From Sebastes aleutianus (Eukaryota; Chordata; Actinopteri; Perciformes; Sebastidae): a stretch of 64,000 nt of DNA. The stretch lies in NCBI GenBank assembly GCA_916700875.1, contig CAKAKS010000038.1:15249444-15313443 (forward strand), read 5' to 3'. Under the pieces are notes generated by a model, which made no database searches, was not told where the DNA came from, and worked only from the letters and a program-made list of their open reading frames with translations. This document shows, piece after piece, positions 48,301-60,141 of this stretch; the first letter of the stretch is position 1; each line of letters opens with the position of its first letter. The translations under genes and the position numbers were made by a program.

Positions 48301-51300
48301 TGCACATTAGCAAACGTGCACAGGAGCCATTTGGAAACATTTCTGTGGCAGTTTCTTTTATACATGCAAGGAGCATGAGCATACTTTTTCTTTTCTGTTT
48401 TGAACCCACCTCCCAACAGAAAGTTGGATCAAACAATCGGCTTGTTTGATGTGCAGGGTTGCGTAACACGTTGCTGACATTTGGTGCGCTAATCGGCTTC
48501 TCTGCAAGCCTCTGTGACCTATAGTTACACCCTTCTGTGCGTTGGACCACAGAGATGTTGGCGAGTGTTGGTGCACTCATTGATGCGCCAACACCACAAT
48601 GATTTATGTAGCCGCAAAATTTGGCTACAGTTCAGTTTTGGGGCAGCCGTGTAGGCACTGGTGGCCCTGTGCTGCCCAATTTCATGCAAGTGCCACACAT
48701 TTGAATAATGGGTGAATATGAGTGACATTTCTGTTGACTCAAAGGACACCAGCAGAGGACACACTCTCAGCTAACAGGCAACAACAGGTCTCAGTTTCAA
48801 TTGCAATTGAAATCTCCCTACAGATAAAGAAACAGGGATCTTTATATATTTTTGAGCATTCTCAGAAGCAGCCAGTTGTGCCCACGGAATCCAAACTGAC
48901 AAACCAGGCCACACAGCAGAAGGAGCTTCTCCCCAGCCCAGTTCACAGCGTGCCGCCAAGCCGGCTCACCTGCTATTCAAGTCCCTGATGCCGTTGCATC
49001 TGAAGCTGGATCCAGTCCAGGTGGTTTTTCTATAATCGTTCTCCCACTGGTAAATGTGTGAGCCTGTCAGCCCAAATTGAGGTCATTTTGTACAAAAAAG
49101 TGACTGATTACTATTCAAGAATGTTTCTCATGCAAGTTAATGTTGCGCACAATTTCTATGCAGTAACGCTACAGAAGCCCAGTGTGCATTATGGGATTAC
49201 AGTAGAAGACCCTGAACTCACTGATTTTGTGCAGCACATGAAATCATCTCACTGCTCAAGACACAGTGGAACGCCTGTCCTCCACCATTAACAACAGGCC
49301 ACCCATGTGGACATTTGAACTGACAATCAGCTCCAGTTAGCTGCACTCTGACTAGTTTCGGCCGGTTTCAGTACCCAGAATGATGTGCCAGTTCTGGCTC
49401 ATGTTTTATTACGAGACTTGCATTAGTCTGGAAATCCCACGTGCTGGATTTATACAGCTGTCAAGCCATTTTGTGCAAACTGGGACTTAACCTGACCCGT
49501 CAGATGGTTTGTTTCACAGAACTATCTGAGAAGCCGTCATTGGGAAGTGATGGGAAAAGGGCAGACACTTTCAAAAAACACTTGGCTGGTGATTGGATGG
49601 ACCATCTTTCAATCAAATAAACAAGAGCGAAACTAACTCAAGCGAGAAAAAAAAATTGCCTTCAGCACCTTCAGAAGTTTTTGTATCTGACTATAGAGCG
49701 CTGGCACACATTTTGAATATAGTACGATACCGTCCAACCGATGACCAGTCCTTTGATTTGTTTTGAGTTCAGAACCATTCTTAGAGGATCACAGCCATTG
49801 ATGGATCTAGACTAAATGCTGTCCATTAAAACCAGGCAACAGATCAGAATGACCTCGGTTACCTTAGTGTGTGGACTGAATTATCTGCCAGAACAGACAG
49901 TAAATATACTCAAGAAGAACAAAATGACAAGGCTGAAAGATGAAGTCTACTTACCCGAAGCAACAAGGGCATCCTCTTTCTGCCAGGAACGAAAGGAGAG
50001 CAATACAAATTAAGTCAATCAGTGCTGGGTAAACAGGACACTGGTTCACCACTACTACAAACAGAGAAAGGGTTATATCATGGAAAAATATTTTTGTAAC
50101 ACATAATGGTTGGCCAAAACCACAGCTCACTTGAGGTGCAGTAAAGGTACATATCCTCACCGTTTTTTAAACATAGCTGCATATACGTATAAAGCAGCCT
50201 TCCTGGGAGAAGGCTATGTTAACTGTTTAAGACCAAATTTAATGTGAAAATGGATATCTGTATGCAGAGAAGCAGTATCCAGTTTTCTTCAACACGACCA
50301 AAAGACATGGACCAAATGTTCAAGCATCTTTGCTTACGCGCGTGATAAGTGTATTGGGCGGTGAGCTCTACCAAAACGTGGCTGACCACACACCAGTACG
50401 GTGTCTGAACTTGAGGGTGGATTTTCACTCCTGTCCCATCCCACTCCGACAAACAAAAAAAACTCCTGTCCAGAGGATTCCTGAAAAAAATGCCAGCCTC
50501 GAACGCGTCCAGTGTAGACACTGACAAACGACTGAAGCTGCTGACAAGCTGATGTAGCTACACAGTGTGGACAATGTCTTCTTAACATCTGTAATGCTCA
50601 GTTGTCCAAGTATTGTCCATGTTTTTATTATTTGTCTTCCAGGCCTTCCAGTGTGAAAGTATTGAATCTGAGGTCAGTTATCAAACCGTCCCACCAACCT
50701 AAACATGAATCTTCGCCTTTGCCTGTGTTGTCGAGACCAGCACAAACGGGCCTGATGGTGAAGGGCAATCATTGCAGGCTCCCTGGTAGCCTCATGAGCT
50801 CTGAGATTGGCTGTGTGCATTCTGTTCCTGACCGTCTGATCAGAGATCTGTATGCCATAACGTCCTGCAAACCTTGCCTGCAAATCTCTAGAAGACAGCC
50901 TACGGTTCCTCAGTGCTGTAAGGGTGATGAACCGGTCTTCCTGGGACGCCCACTTTGCAGTCTGTCTTTTACATCACCGGTTTCACGGAACTTGGCCTTC
51001 AGTTTGGAGATGGTACCAGGGCTGACTCCAAATAATGCTGCAACTTGGTTTTGCCCCTGTGCAGCTTTTGGTCAAATCAAAACCATAGCAGAAGATTTAT
51101 AGAAATCTTACAAGCGGCAAGTTTCCGGAAGAAGTTGGAAAACATATTTTTCTATACAAAAAAAAATTGCCAGAACATGTTGACCTCTGTGAGACAGAGG
51201 GTCAAGGACATCTTCCATGTAACACCACGAAGAGGACCTTCTGTGAAATACTGTTTCACAGAATAACCAAGATCACTTATCAAGCACACATCCTCACTCC

Positions 51301-52294
51301 AATATTCTTGTAAAAGTATCCAGGATTTATGGTTGACATGTACAAAACCACCAAGCACAATTCTAGTGGTGTGGTGTGAGAAAGATCCATGGCCATAAGC
51401 TGTGTTGTTGCCTTGAGTCTCAATACTTGGCCGACGGGGTCCAAGAAAGGTGCAGGTTGAACTATACGTGATGACCTCAAGAAAACAAACTGCTGCTTTA
51501 GAATCGAAAGAAGACATTTTGTGATACAAAGCCGTTAAACCGCACGTTTTTCAAAAACAGGAGACCTGCTGTTCTTGCAAAAAAAAGTTGTGTCCATCAC
51601 AATCGTGTGTGTTGGAAAAAAATGTTTTGCTGACGGCTTGGAAAGATAGTGAAATATCACTTCTGGATGCTCCTGAGAGTTTTATCTTGGACCTGTGGAA
51701 GACCTGTGACTGAATAAAAAGAGGTCATGGCAAAAAACACTAGTCACAGTTACTGATCATTAACCTATAAGTTTATCACTGGGTGTTTTGGCTACAATTA
51801 GTATCAACAAAACTTTCACAGAGTGCATAACTTTCTGCAAATCTGCACCAGTAAATTGTGCCCGTGTACCTTTAAATGTCCTTGTGTAGTCAGGTGTATC
51901 TTGTACAAGGTATCACCCCTGATGGATTTTTCACAGACCTGGATTCAAAGAGAAGACACAAATCCCAGCTATGTTAGGTCCTTATAGCCTAACTAAAGCA
52001 GGCATTGGTCTGTCTTCATAGCTAAGATAAGATCAGATATTCCTTTATTAGTCCCGCAGTGGGGAAATTTGCAGTGTACAGCAGCAAAATTGCAAAAAAC
52101 AAAATGCATCAGCCAACACAGTAAAGCATGAGGTGTGTACCAGAGTGTAAACACTCACTACACGTGACAGCCATAGTGCATCTCTTCCTGGCAGTCACCA
52201 TTAAAGGCATATATATATATGTTAACGTTAGCTGGCTTACCGTGCATTCAATAAATGAAGCCTCGTCTTCGTATGGTGTCTCGAGATTGTCCAT
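42321..52294 (-). CDS. Unnamed gene: nuclear protein with one matrin/U1-type zinc finger
   Basis: Twelve exons join without a frame break into 744 aa: 52294-52241, 49979-49955, 47017-46931, 46854-46715, 46604-46461, 46366-46321, 45550-44593, 44484-44385, 44245-44180, 44071-43970, 43854-43599, 42577-42321. All have GT/AG borders. It starts MDNLETPYEDEASFIECT. Residues 76-97 form a C2H2 finger of matrin/U1 type (YTCTLC...HHVIGRKHRQKYV; C76, C79, H91, H97). Next comes ELKRPDLVTW and a basic segment GGKIVRARAEIIERQDGRG. Residues about 166-485 are rich in Arg, Pro, Asp, Glu and Tyr, with an acidic patch (DDEYEEEYVEEPQ) and a nuclear-localisation-like GKRKRKSRFSD. Matrin-type fingers usually bind RNA or occur in nuclear RNA-processing proteins; a role here is inference. 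I cannot name an orthologue. The first two exons are the least certain. No clear AATAAA follows the stop; an ATTAAA lies at 42248-42243. Confidence 0.82.
42859..43560. mobile_element. MITE/DNA transposon with AG(A/G)GCTGTCAA ends, long copy
   Basis: Ends AGAGCTGTCAAAGTTGAACG and TTTAAATGATTGACAGCCC. The subterminal CAAGTATTTAATACTC (inverse) is shared with the 24279-24555 copy. About 700 bases without a transposase frame, in the last intron of the zinc-finger gene. Confidence 0.8.
45892..46172. mobile_element. MITE with GGGCTGCAACTAA ends, inverted copy
   Basis: Reverse-complement relative of 16576-16921: begins AGAGCTGCAACGATAAATG and ends CGTTAGTTGCAGCCCT. It shares GAATATCTTTGAGTTGTGGA. 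It lies in the intron between exons 46366-46321 and 45550-44593. Confidence 0.85.
47115..47474. mobile_element. piggyBac-type MITE with GGAGCAGTGTGTA ends
   Basis: TTAA at 47115-47118 and 47471-47474 flank AGGAGCAGTGTGTAAC and CTACACACTGCTCT. The interior is non-coding. It lies in the second long intron of the zinc-finger gene. Confidence 0.85.
47475..49954. other. Intron of the zinc-finger gene, no coding exon seen
   Basis: Contains a short (TA)n at 47691-47709, a palindrome near 47590-47640 (GAGTTGTAGTTACATCTTCT and its inverse) and DNA that looks repeat-derived at 48200-49620. I could not assign a class. Frames of 60-120 codons on the minus strand at 48200-48760 show no domain. Confidence 0.35.
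50650..51080 (-). pseudogene. Tc1/mariner transposase relic, frameshifted
   Basis: The minus strand at about 51066-50945 reads AQGQNQVAALFGVSPGTIS and later SGRPRKT, the helix-turn-helix and GRPR motif of Tc1 transposases. A frame change near 50943 is followed (about 50940-50740) by ITLTALRNRRLSSRDLQARF and ISDQTVRNRMHTANLRA, the second DNA-binding half. The DDE catalytic part is not recognisable downstream, so the copy is dead. It sits in intron 1 of the zinc-finger gene, in the same orientation. Confidence 0.8.
52022..52100. repeat. Short dispersed repeat (AAGATAAGATC...TCCCGCAG type)
   Basis: CTAAGATAAGATCAGATATT followed by CCTTTATTAGTCCCGCAG and GGGGAAATTT, related to 10072-10118. Probably a retroelement tail. 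Confidence 0.5.
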
Positions 52295-52337
52295 AGTTTG
52301 ATGTTTTATCCGTTAACGCTGCTTTCTGAACAAACTG

Positions 52338-52364
52338 GACATTACCTTAGCTTAGCTTAGCTTA
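52338..52364. repeat. Short TTAGC tandem repeat upstream of the zinc-finger gene start
   Basis: Four tandem units of five bases (CTTAG) about 50 bases upstream of the start codon on the minus strand, in the presumed 5' UTR or promoter. Confidence 0.8.
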
Positions 52365-52600
52365 GCATAACTGGCTACAACCAAGCTAACGGTAGCTAGC
52401 TACGTTAATAGGAGTTAATAGTTATCAATTAGCGCAGTGTTAACCTTCTAACTAACTTATTGTCGTTTGTGTGGTTTATATTGCATGTATTGTGTGGTCT
52501 TCAGCTGATTCTGCAATCGACGAAATTGATAAAAAGGGAAATGCTATTGTTGATAGCTACTTCCGGTGTGTTTGTGCATATTCCTCCGTAGGAAACATAC

Positions 52601-53198
52601 TAGTGATGTGTCGTCACGAACGAGCCGGTTCATTGAGCCGGCTCTTTTAAGTGAACGATAAGAGCCGGCTCCCGTTCGAAAGCCATTTTTTTTTCTTTAC
52701 TTAATTCAAGGCAGAATAATAGGACGATCCCCGCGCCAAGGGTACTCCATGCACTGACTGTGACTGAATGTTGTGTTAATGAATCAGGTGATGACAGACG
52801 AGGATCATAACATCAAGCAGGGAGGGGCAGGGGCAGGGGCAGGGGTGCGCGGTGCGCTGATGGTCTACAGGAACAGAGCAGGAGGGAGAGGAGGAGAGAA
52901 AGAGAGAGAGGAGTGCGGTGTGCGAATAGCAGACAAGATGAGTGACAATCGGAAACGAAGCAGCATGTAAAATTATGGTGTTCTGGAAATTATAAGGTTT
53001 CGTATAATTAAATTGAATAATTTAATTTATATGTGCACACATATTAATCATAGGCCAAACATTACTAAATTTGGCTGAATTATAAAAGGCAGAAATGGTA
53101 AAACGAAGAGCCGTTTGGGAGCCGAAAGAGCCGGCTCTTCTTGGTGAGCTGAGCCAAATGATCTGGCTCACTAAAAAGAGCCGGAATTCCCATCACTA
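52601..53198. mobile_element. Non-autonomous hAT-like element
   Basis: Ends TAGTGATG and CATCACTA with many subterminal AGAGCCGGCTC/GAGCCGGCTCTT palindromes (52622-52672, 53108-53180), the arrangement of hAT transposons. An 11-codon frame ATGAGTGACAATCGGAAACG... (52938-52970) gives MSDNRKRSSM, similar to the start of ZBED-type hAT transposases, then stops. This suggests an internally deleted derivative. I could not find a clean 8-base target duplication. It lies between the zinc-finger gene start and the rprd1a 3' end. Confidence 0.65.
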
Positions 53199-53307
53199 GT
53201 GCCTATTGTTGATGAACGTCCGTTCACGCCCCCTGTTGGCCAGGACCAACAAATACAATCACATTACTATTAAATGGCTACTGTAATATTTCAGACAGGA
53301 CAAAACA

Positions 53308-54293
53308 AAGATTTGTACATTTTCTGTTTATTTGGTTCTAAGAAGGATTTTGCTTTCATATGTACAAAAACAAACAGTCTGGCTTTTGGAAACCAGGGCA
53401 CCTATCAAGCTGTGTGAGGCATCTGCACAGCATTCAGTATGAAGCAGTGTGATACAGTAAACAAGACAACAGACTCCTTCACTCATTATTCAGTACAGTG
53501 GAGGTCTGAGCAACTATGGAGATGTACACACATCAGTAATTTGTCTGAATGACCATTTTGACAAGCCATGTTGACATGGATACAAATCATAAGCACTTAC
53601 AGGTGTAACTTCCAACATATTTACATGCAAATTTGAATATGTACACTGACCCTTGACTTATACACACCCCTCTCACAAAGAGGCTTTACGTTAATGATAA
53701 GTACACATTTTGGTTTGCTTTTCACGGACATGGCTTACTGCTCAGCTTCACAATATGTTTTCCTAATGACTTCACAAGTGTACCGTTCTCGCTTCAGAGT
53801 GCGATTATCACACTGCATAAAAACAATGATCTATAACCAAGAGTTAGACAGATGCATTTACAGATATAGGCTAGTAAAAGAAAGTTATGACAGCAATCCA
53901 AAACACTAGAAATTATTATGTATGATCACACAAGGGGGATTTTTCTCTGGTGCATTATCTTAAGTCACTATAAATACAAAAATATCACACCAGCATCACC
54001 CATGCCACTTTAAAGCTGTAGGGGCCAAAGCATGAGGGGCCTGTGTCTGAAGTACTGATAACATACAGCACAAAGAGATGAGCTCACAGACAGAAAAAGA
54101 AGACAGTCTGTTAATAAAAAGCCATGTGGATAAATAATCTGTTAAAGACAGAATGAGGACGACAGGTCACACCACACAGGGGGACACAGACACTTTTCAA
54201 AATCAAGAACGGAGGACTATGGCAATGATCATGATATCTAAGAGACAGGTTGAGATGTTTCAGTAGCAGGAGGGTCAGGAGGTGAAACTTGAG
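53308..54293 (-). other. rprd1a: rprd1a 3' untranslated region with poly(A) signal
   Basis: Follows the rprd1a stop codon at 54294-54296. AATAAA on the minus strand at 53332-53327 is the best signal, so cleavage is expected near 53305-53315. No coding exon lies between. Confidence 0.6.
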
Positions 54294-57200
54294 TCAGTTG
54301 TAGAGTCCTCCTGGAAGATTATTCAGACGCGAACGCAGCTCCTTCCGGACCTGGGTCACCCTCCCAAGTTTACGTTTGTATTCCTGAAAGAGTCCACAGC
54401 AAAAAAAGGTCCATCAGAGCTCAAATAGCTTATAGATTGAGTGAGTGACATTGTGATTTTTGAATTTTTCAACAGCAATTTTGGGGAAACAATTTGTGGC
54501 AAGTAGACAGTTGTAAGTAAGGGATTGACATGCAATTCGAAAATCTGAATCAAGGATAAGAAGACCACATAAAAATGGAAATAAGGTTATTTCATTAATA
54601 TGATAACTTGGTATTGCATCGTGCGTTACAGAATGTGGTGTTAGTTAAAGGTCTAACTGATGTTAAATGACAAGTTTGATTTCTGGCCAAATACTTCCAT
54701 CAAACATGTTGTGTTTCATCTGAAAACACCACCACATGTATGAAAAAGGTTGTGTGAGCATATTAAATACAATATTTATTGGCTGTTATGTTTGCAACTC
54801 ATTTAAATCTTTCAAACAACTACATGTATGATGGGATTTGAAATTAAAAAAACGTGTCACTACTTTTGCCACAGCTCCGTGACTAACTTGCTACATGGTT
54901 TACTTTCATTTCCAGCTATGAAACACATGAAAGTCAAAATAAAAACTAACTTTCTTCCTCCAAATCGATTTTGAGAACATACAAAGCAAAGAGGGTTTAA
55001 GTATTTAGGTTTATTTTACTCTCTGTACTAAAGACGACCAACAAAACTTGCAGGGGAGTTATTATAGTATATCCTAGGGGCCTACTAGACTATAATAACA
55101 TTTCACAGAAATAATGGCAGTCAGCAAAGGAACAAGCCATGTATATATCATGTATATGCACCAATTTTTACTACTTAAAGACACAATAACAGTTTTACTC
55201 CAATGTTTCATCTTTGCTGCATGCGTGTGCTTATTGTAGGTTTGCCAAACAGCTGATGCATGTAGGTGTGTGGTGCAAGAACACATTTCCTCACTAAGTT
55301 CAATGAACCACATCTGAATAATTCCTTTTGTTTCTATTAATATCACATCATGTCATCAGTACTGACAAAAACAGGCGTAATAATCCTGCTCTGTACCAAG
55401 ATTCATAAAAAACTGTCGTCTCTTCTTAGTTTTGGTTTGAACTGTAATAACATTGAGTTTTCTTCCACAACTTCTATTGAATTGAGCTCAATTTAACTTT
55501 GAGTGTGTAGCTAGCAATTACTGTTTGTCAATCCTGTTAAATACTGTTATTATAGACCATCTTTGAAACAAGTGTAACAGCAAAATAAAAGCACTCACAA
55601 AATCAGTTTTATTTTTTATTTTCAGTTTTTCTTTTATTTACAGAAGATTTAACTGAGTGAAGATACAAATATGAAATCCTCTTGGTGTCCTGTGGATAAA
55701 GGCTGGACAGTTATTGTCAACACAAAAAAAGGATGGTTATGAGACAACATGAAAATCTGTAGTTACGTTTTTTATATTTTGGTTGATACTTACCTTGAGG
55801 GAAGTAAATATACATCGAGTTAAGATTGAACTGAGTTAACTGACAAAGGCTAAAAGAGCAAGCATCTCCCAGTGAGAAGGGAAAATGTTGCACGTATATC
55901 TTATCAGGAATCTGTCTTTCCTGCTGTAACGCCAGCAGGAACTGACAATCAAATTAAAATCTACAGTCTGATTCAGCAACATAACAGGCACTCTGCAGAA
56001 GTGTGCAACATGCTGAAATACATGAAAAGAAATGTTAATTCAAAAGAAGTCCGAGCACACAGCTACACGAGACAGATGAACACCAGGAATCAATAATGAT
56101 GACATAAAGGAGAGGTGGACAAGACATACAGTTATTGGAAGAAAAAAACGGGATTTACGCACTTCTAGTTTCTGCTCATTCTGGCTCAGACCGTCCTTCT
56201 GGCTTTGCAGGAAGACCGTTAGTGTGCGCGTGAGCTGCCTCCGATCGTCGATCTCCGCCGCCAAGCGGCCGCTGTAGTCTGCTAGCAACATGCAGGCCTC
56301 CTCCACCAGCCGGGAAAGCCGCTCTCCTGATTCTTTATCTGAAGCACAGGGAGCACACGGAGAGCCGGGCACAATGCTTAACAATAACCAGTCCAGAGGG
56401 TTCAACTGGATGTCATTCAGTTATCCATCAATACTGGTACAGTGTAAATAGCTATCGTATAATCACTGGGAAATCAAACATTGTTTCCTATGGTAGATGG
56501 AGGTATGTTAGCCCTTTTTATCTTTGTAGTTTCAGTGTCGTGCAAAATTCAAAATAAAAAAATAAATAAATTATGTGAATAAATGTAGCAAAAATATTCA
56601 ATTAAATGTAGCCATTAATCAATCTTTTTTATCTTTGTATTAATTCCCTTATTTATTTACTCTTCTGTTTAATTTTCCCTTTTATTTATTTATGTATTTA
56701 TTTTTATTAATCTTAAAATATGAGTTTTTTGTTGAGTGACACACCCCTCTAATGTATGTACAGTATGTGTATATATGCACGTGTGTGTGTTTGTCTTGTC
56801 CACTGCATTCCTCTCTCACCCGTATCAATAAAACAGTTTAGGTATACATTTGTTTTGTTCGTTCATCCTGCAGGTTAAGTTAAGTGAAAGTTGGGGAATG
56901 AATTAGGTCTTTTGCATTAATGCAAACCGGGAGTAAAACGTTCAATAAATAACTGCTCCACTATATCAGGCTTATTCAAATGGCGGCCCGTGGGCTGAAT
57001 CCGGCCCTTTAATGACTCAATCCAACCCTTTGAGCATTTATATATGAAAAAAGTATTAAAATATAATAATTTCTTCCAATAAGAGGGTTAATTCCCATTC
57101 ATCAACGTTACCACTCACATAACTGACGCTGTTACAAACTGTTAAAAGCTATATCATTGTGTTTTTAATTAAATAACCTGTTAATGAGCTATGGAGCAGA

Positions 57201-60141
57201 CTTGTGTGTGTGTACGACATTGTGCCGTGTCCCGCCTCCTACCTGTGATCCTGTGAAGCAGTGACGTGTCTTGCACTTCGGCAGGAAGGGAGGAGATGCG
57301 CTGACGCAGCACTGAGTCGCCAGAGGCTGCGTTTTCCAGCTCCTGCAGAGCTCGGATTAACTCTGCTGTCTGAATAGAGTGGAGGGAGGATGATGATGAG
57401 CAGATAAGGGAGGAGCAAAGGAAGGAGATAAGTTAAGGAGGAATGTATGGTAATATTAGGAGTTAACATAAGTATGTGTCAAATATGAAGAACATTAGAG
57501 AGGCAACAGAGAAAGGAAGTATCCAAGAGGAAGCTGTATCAACTGTAAATCATTAAAATGACCTCTATGTGGTTGATTCACATCCTGCATTTATGGCTAC
57601 ACTTGTTTAGGTAATCACCTGTGGTGGCTCGGCTGGGGAGCTCTGGGAAGCAAAGTCCTCATCATCTGGTCGGATCTCCTCATACGACCTCTTCTTAGCC
57701 TTCTTCTCTCCATCTAGGATTTACAAGAAAAGACAAATAGAGCTTTCCATGAGCGACAAACAAACAGCCGACTACTCATTTAAGTCCAGTCTACTTTATT
57801 ATATTTATTTTTGATTCCACAAAATAGTTTTAATTAACAAGTTGCAATTCGCTAAGCGCGTACATTTTATGACCACTAGCCTCTAGCTTCAAAACAATGT
57901 GAGCATGATGATAATAGAGAACTGTGCCTGTCTGTATCAGTCCTGCCCCCACATGCTCTATAGTGGAGAGTCGTCTACAGTGTTTGAAAAATATGAAATG
58001 TCCGAGAACACTTGCCATTGACCAATTATGCAAACTAATGTCAGATTTTAAAAATAAAATATGATGTAATGGAACTTCCTGTAATAACATATATGATTAT
58101 ATATTTAAGTATATATGTTTTTCCATGTCATACATCGAGCATGATGTCGTAGAAATGTACCTAAAAGCACTCAGAAATGAACCACACAAAGCATTTGACG
58201 AGTTTGAAGCAATGATATAATGAAGAAATATAATGCGCATTACATTCTGGAGAGAAAGAATTTACCCAGTGACAGATTGACCACTCTCTCTCTCCGAGTT
58301 ACAGAAGTTATTCACTATTTATGCTTACAGCAAAACTCACACCTCTTTACAAGATTGTTTTTTTTAGATGTTCTCCACCAACCTATAGGATTATGCCACA
58401 TGTTGCAGACACATCATTGTAATCATTGTATAAGACACTTCATCTTAACCTTTCGATAAATCAATGTTTGCCCCCAGACCACCCTAGCTGGCTATTTTTC
58501 CTCACTAGCTGGCTACTCCATATCCATGTGGAAAGCCCTGGACAAAGAAAACATCACATATAGAAGTCAAATTTCATTGTGTCCTCCAACTTTATTAATA
58601 AGATCTGTGTGTTGTTTTAAACCATTCAGGGGAGTCTTACAAGACTGAGCTAGAGAGGTATAAACCTGCAGATCGGCAGGGCAGGCAGTCACATTAGCTT
58701 ATTGTTGTAAGTAGTTAGTGTCGTGTACTTACAAAGGACTTGTGAGAGCTGATCCAGCAGATTGTTCTCGTACACAGCTCTCTCCTGCCAGATGGACAAA
58801 ACCCGACCCAACTGTTTCTTACAACCGTCCTCGCCATCTCTGGACAGGAAAACAAGCCAGAACAGGCACATACACTTTAAGAAGCTTTCTGAAATTCAGC
58901 TGATGTTAGGGCTGGACAATGCAGGTATAAATTGGGATAAATTCTTTGGAAGAATTTATTTCAATGTGAATTATATATCAATGTGTTTAGGTTAGTCCCA
59001 TCAGGTAGTCCAAGTGATGCAAATCACATTTTAAATTGCAATTCTCTTGTGTTTCCAAAACCACGCTTGAAGAAATCTGACTACAAGTTCTTATATTGTT
59101 AATTTTGAAATCAAAGTTGTGCATCAATATATACTGTAAAAAATTGTACTACTTAAGCAGGCTTGAGGAGTAACGGGCTACATGGAACGACGTTACGTAA
59201 TTAGGATTTAAAAAAAAAAAAAAAAGATTTAATCTAAAAGATCTACTAATCTCCATTTAGTGAAAATGGGGATTATTAGCAGGATTATAATCTAAAAATA
59301 CATTTTAAAATAAAGGATGATATACTACCATGCACATGCTCACACATTACAACACTTCACAACACGAGTCTCACACAATGACCTCCAATGTTAGTGAAAA
59401 GAAATGCTTTCACAGTGTGGAAATTTCTCCATTATTTTGTATGTAAAGCAGAAAAGGGGAACAACATTACATTACAGAGAAAGTTGAGACAGAGCAGGAC
59501 GGTTTGTGTATTTTCCAGTTCATCAAGATTATTAATTTTTGCTGAGAAGCATCCCAGCATGAAAAGACAGTTCTGTAGGAAATGAGTGAACCAGCAAACA
59601 TAACACAGGCAAACCGAGAAATTTGCATGTAGGTTTATTTAATTGAATTTAAATGTGCGCTGCTGCTCCAAGTTATAATCCTGCAACAGTAATGTGCCAA
59701 ATGATTTGAGTCCTTGGATGATGACAGCATTTCCACAGCTGGAAGGCATAGCATGCATAATTATTTGCATATTCGGCATTGACTTAATCCAAAAGTAACG
59801 GAAAGTAATCAAGTTACGTTTCTTTAATATTGTGACACTTGGATAATTCTACTTACTACATTTTTTAACAGGTAATTATATCAGAATACAATTTTAAAGT
59901 AACCCTCCCAACCCTGTACAGAAGCAACAGACAAATGACCCAGTCCTAAATAAGGTAAGTCAACAATGCATTTTCCTGAGCCATTTATAGAAATGATTTG
60001 TAATATAAAATCTGACCTGTTTACGTGTTTGAATGCATCAACGATGACCGGTGCAAAGTCCTGAGTGAATTCTGGTCCTTTCTTCTTGCTGTTCTGGATG
60101 ACGTCATTGGCCAGGTAAAGGAAGGTCAGCTTGCGTGATAC
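54294..60141 (-). CDS. rprd1a: rprd1a, RNA polymerase II CTD-interacting protein, lacking exon 1
   Basis: RPRD1 proteins bind the phosphorylated C-terminal domain of RNA polymerase II through an N-terminal CID and dimerise through a coiled coil; they work with CTD phosphatases such as RPAP2. Exons: 60141-60017, 58839-58733, 57713-57619, 57369-57243, 56338-56163, 54383-54294. Phases close (720 bases, 239 aa plus stop). CID part: SRKLTFLYLANDVIQNSKKK, FAPVIVDAFKHV, GCKKQLGRVLSIWQERAVYE. Linker: KKRSYEEIRPDDED. Coiled coil: IRALQELENAASGD, DKESGERLS, ACMLLADYSGRLAAEIDDRR. FAPVIVDAFKHV and DKESGERLS favour RPRD1A over RPRD1B. The end is RSRLNNLPGGLYN, some 20 residues shorter than the mammalian tail. 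Exon 1 (about 50 aa of the CID) is not found up to 64000 and must lie further right. Confidence 0.92.
54600..56162. other. rprd1a last intron, nothing else seen
   Basis: AT-rich intron DNA between exons 56338-56163 and 54383-54294. No second gene or clear repeat. Confidence 0.4.
59155..59918. mobile_element. hAT-like relic in rprd1a intron
   Basis: The right side (59795-59918) reads, inverted, CAGGGTTGGGAGGGTTACTT then TAACTTGATTACTTTCCGTT, a pattern of hobo/hAT-type ends common in fish. The left side near 59160-59200 has GAGTAACGGGCTACATGG and ACGTTACGTAATTAGG. It is degenerate with no coding frame. The left border is uncertain. Confidence 0.45.

Noticed and set aside
50602..51102. 166-codon plus frame
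   Set aside because: It is the antisense shadow of the Tc1 transposase relic on the minus strand.
56966..57060. GGCGGCCCGTGGGCTGAATCC stretch as a distinct transposon
   Set aside because: It looks like a fragment of a dispersed repeat, but no matching end or second copy is in the window, so no borders can be given.
58909..59155. AGGGCTGGACAAT start as another inverted-repeat element
   Set aside because: No matching right end was found; similarity is limited to the first dozen bases.
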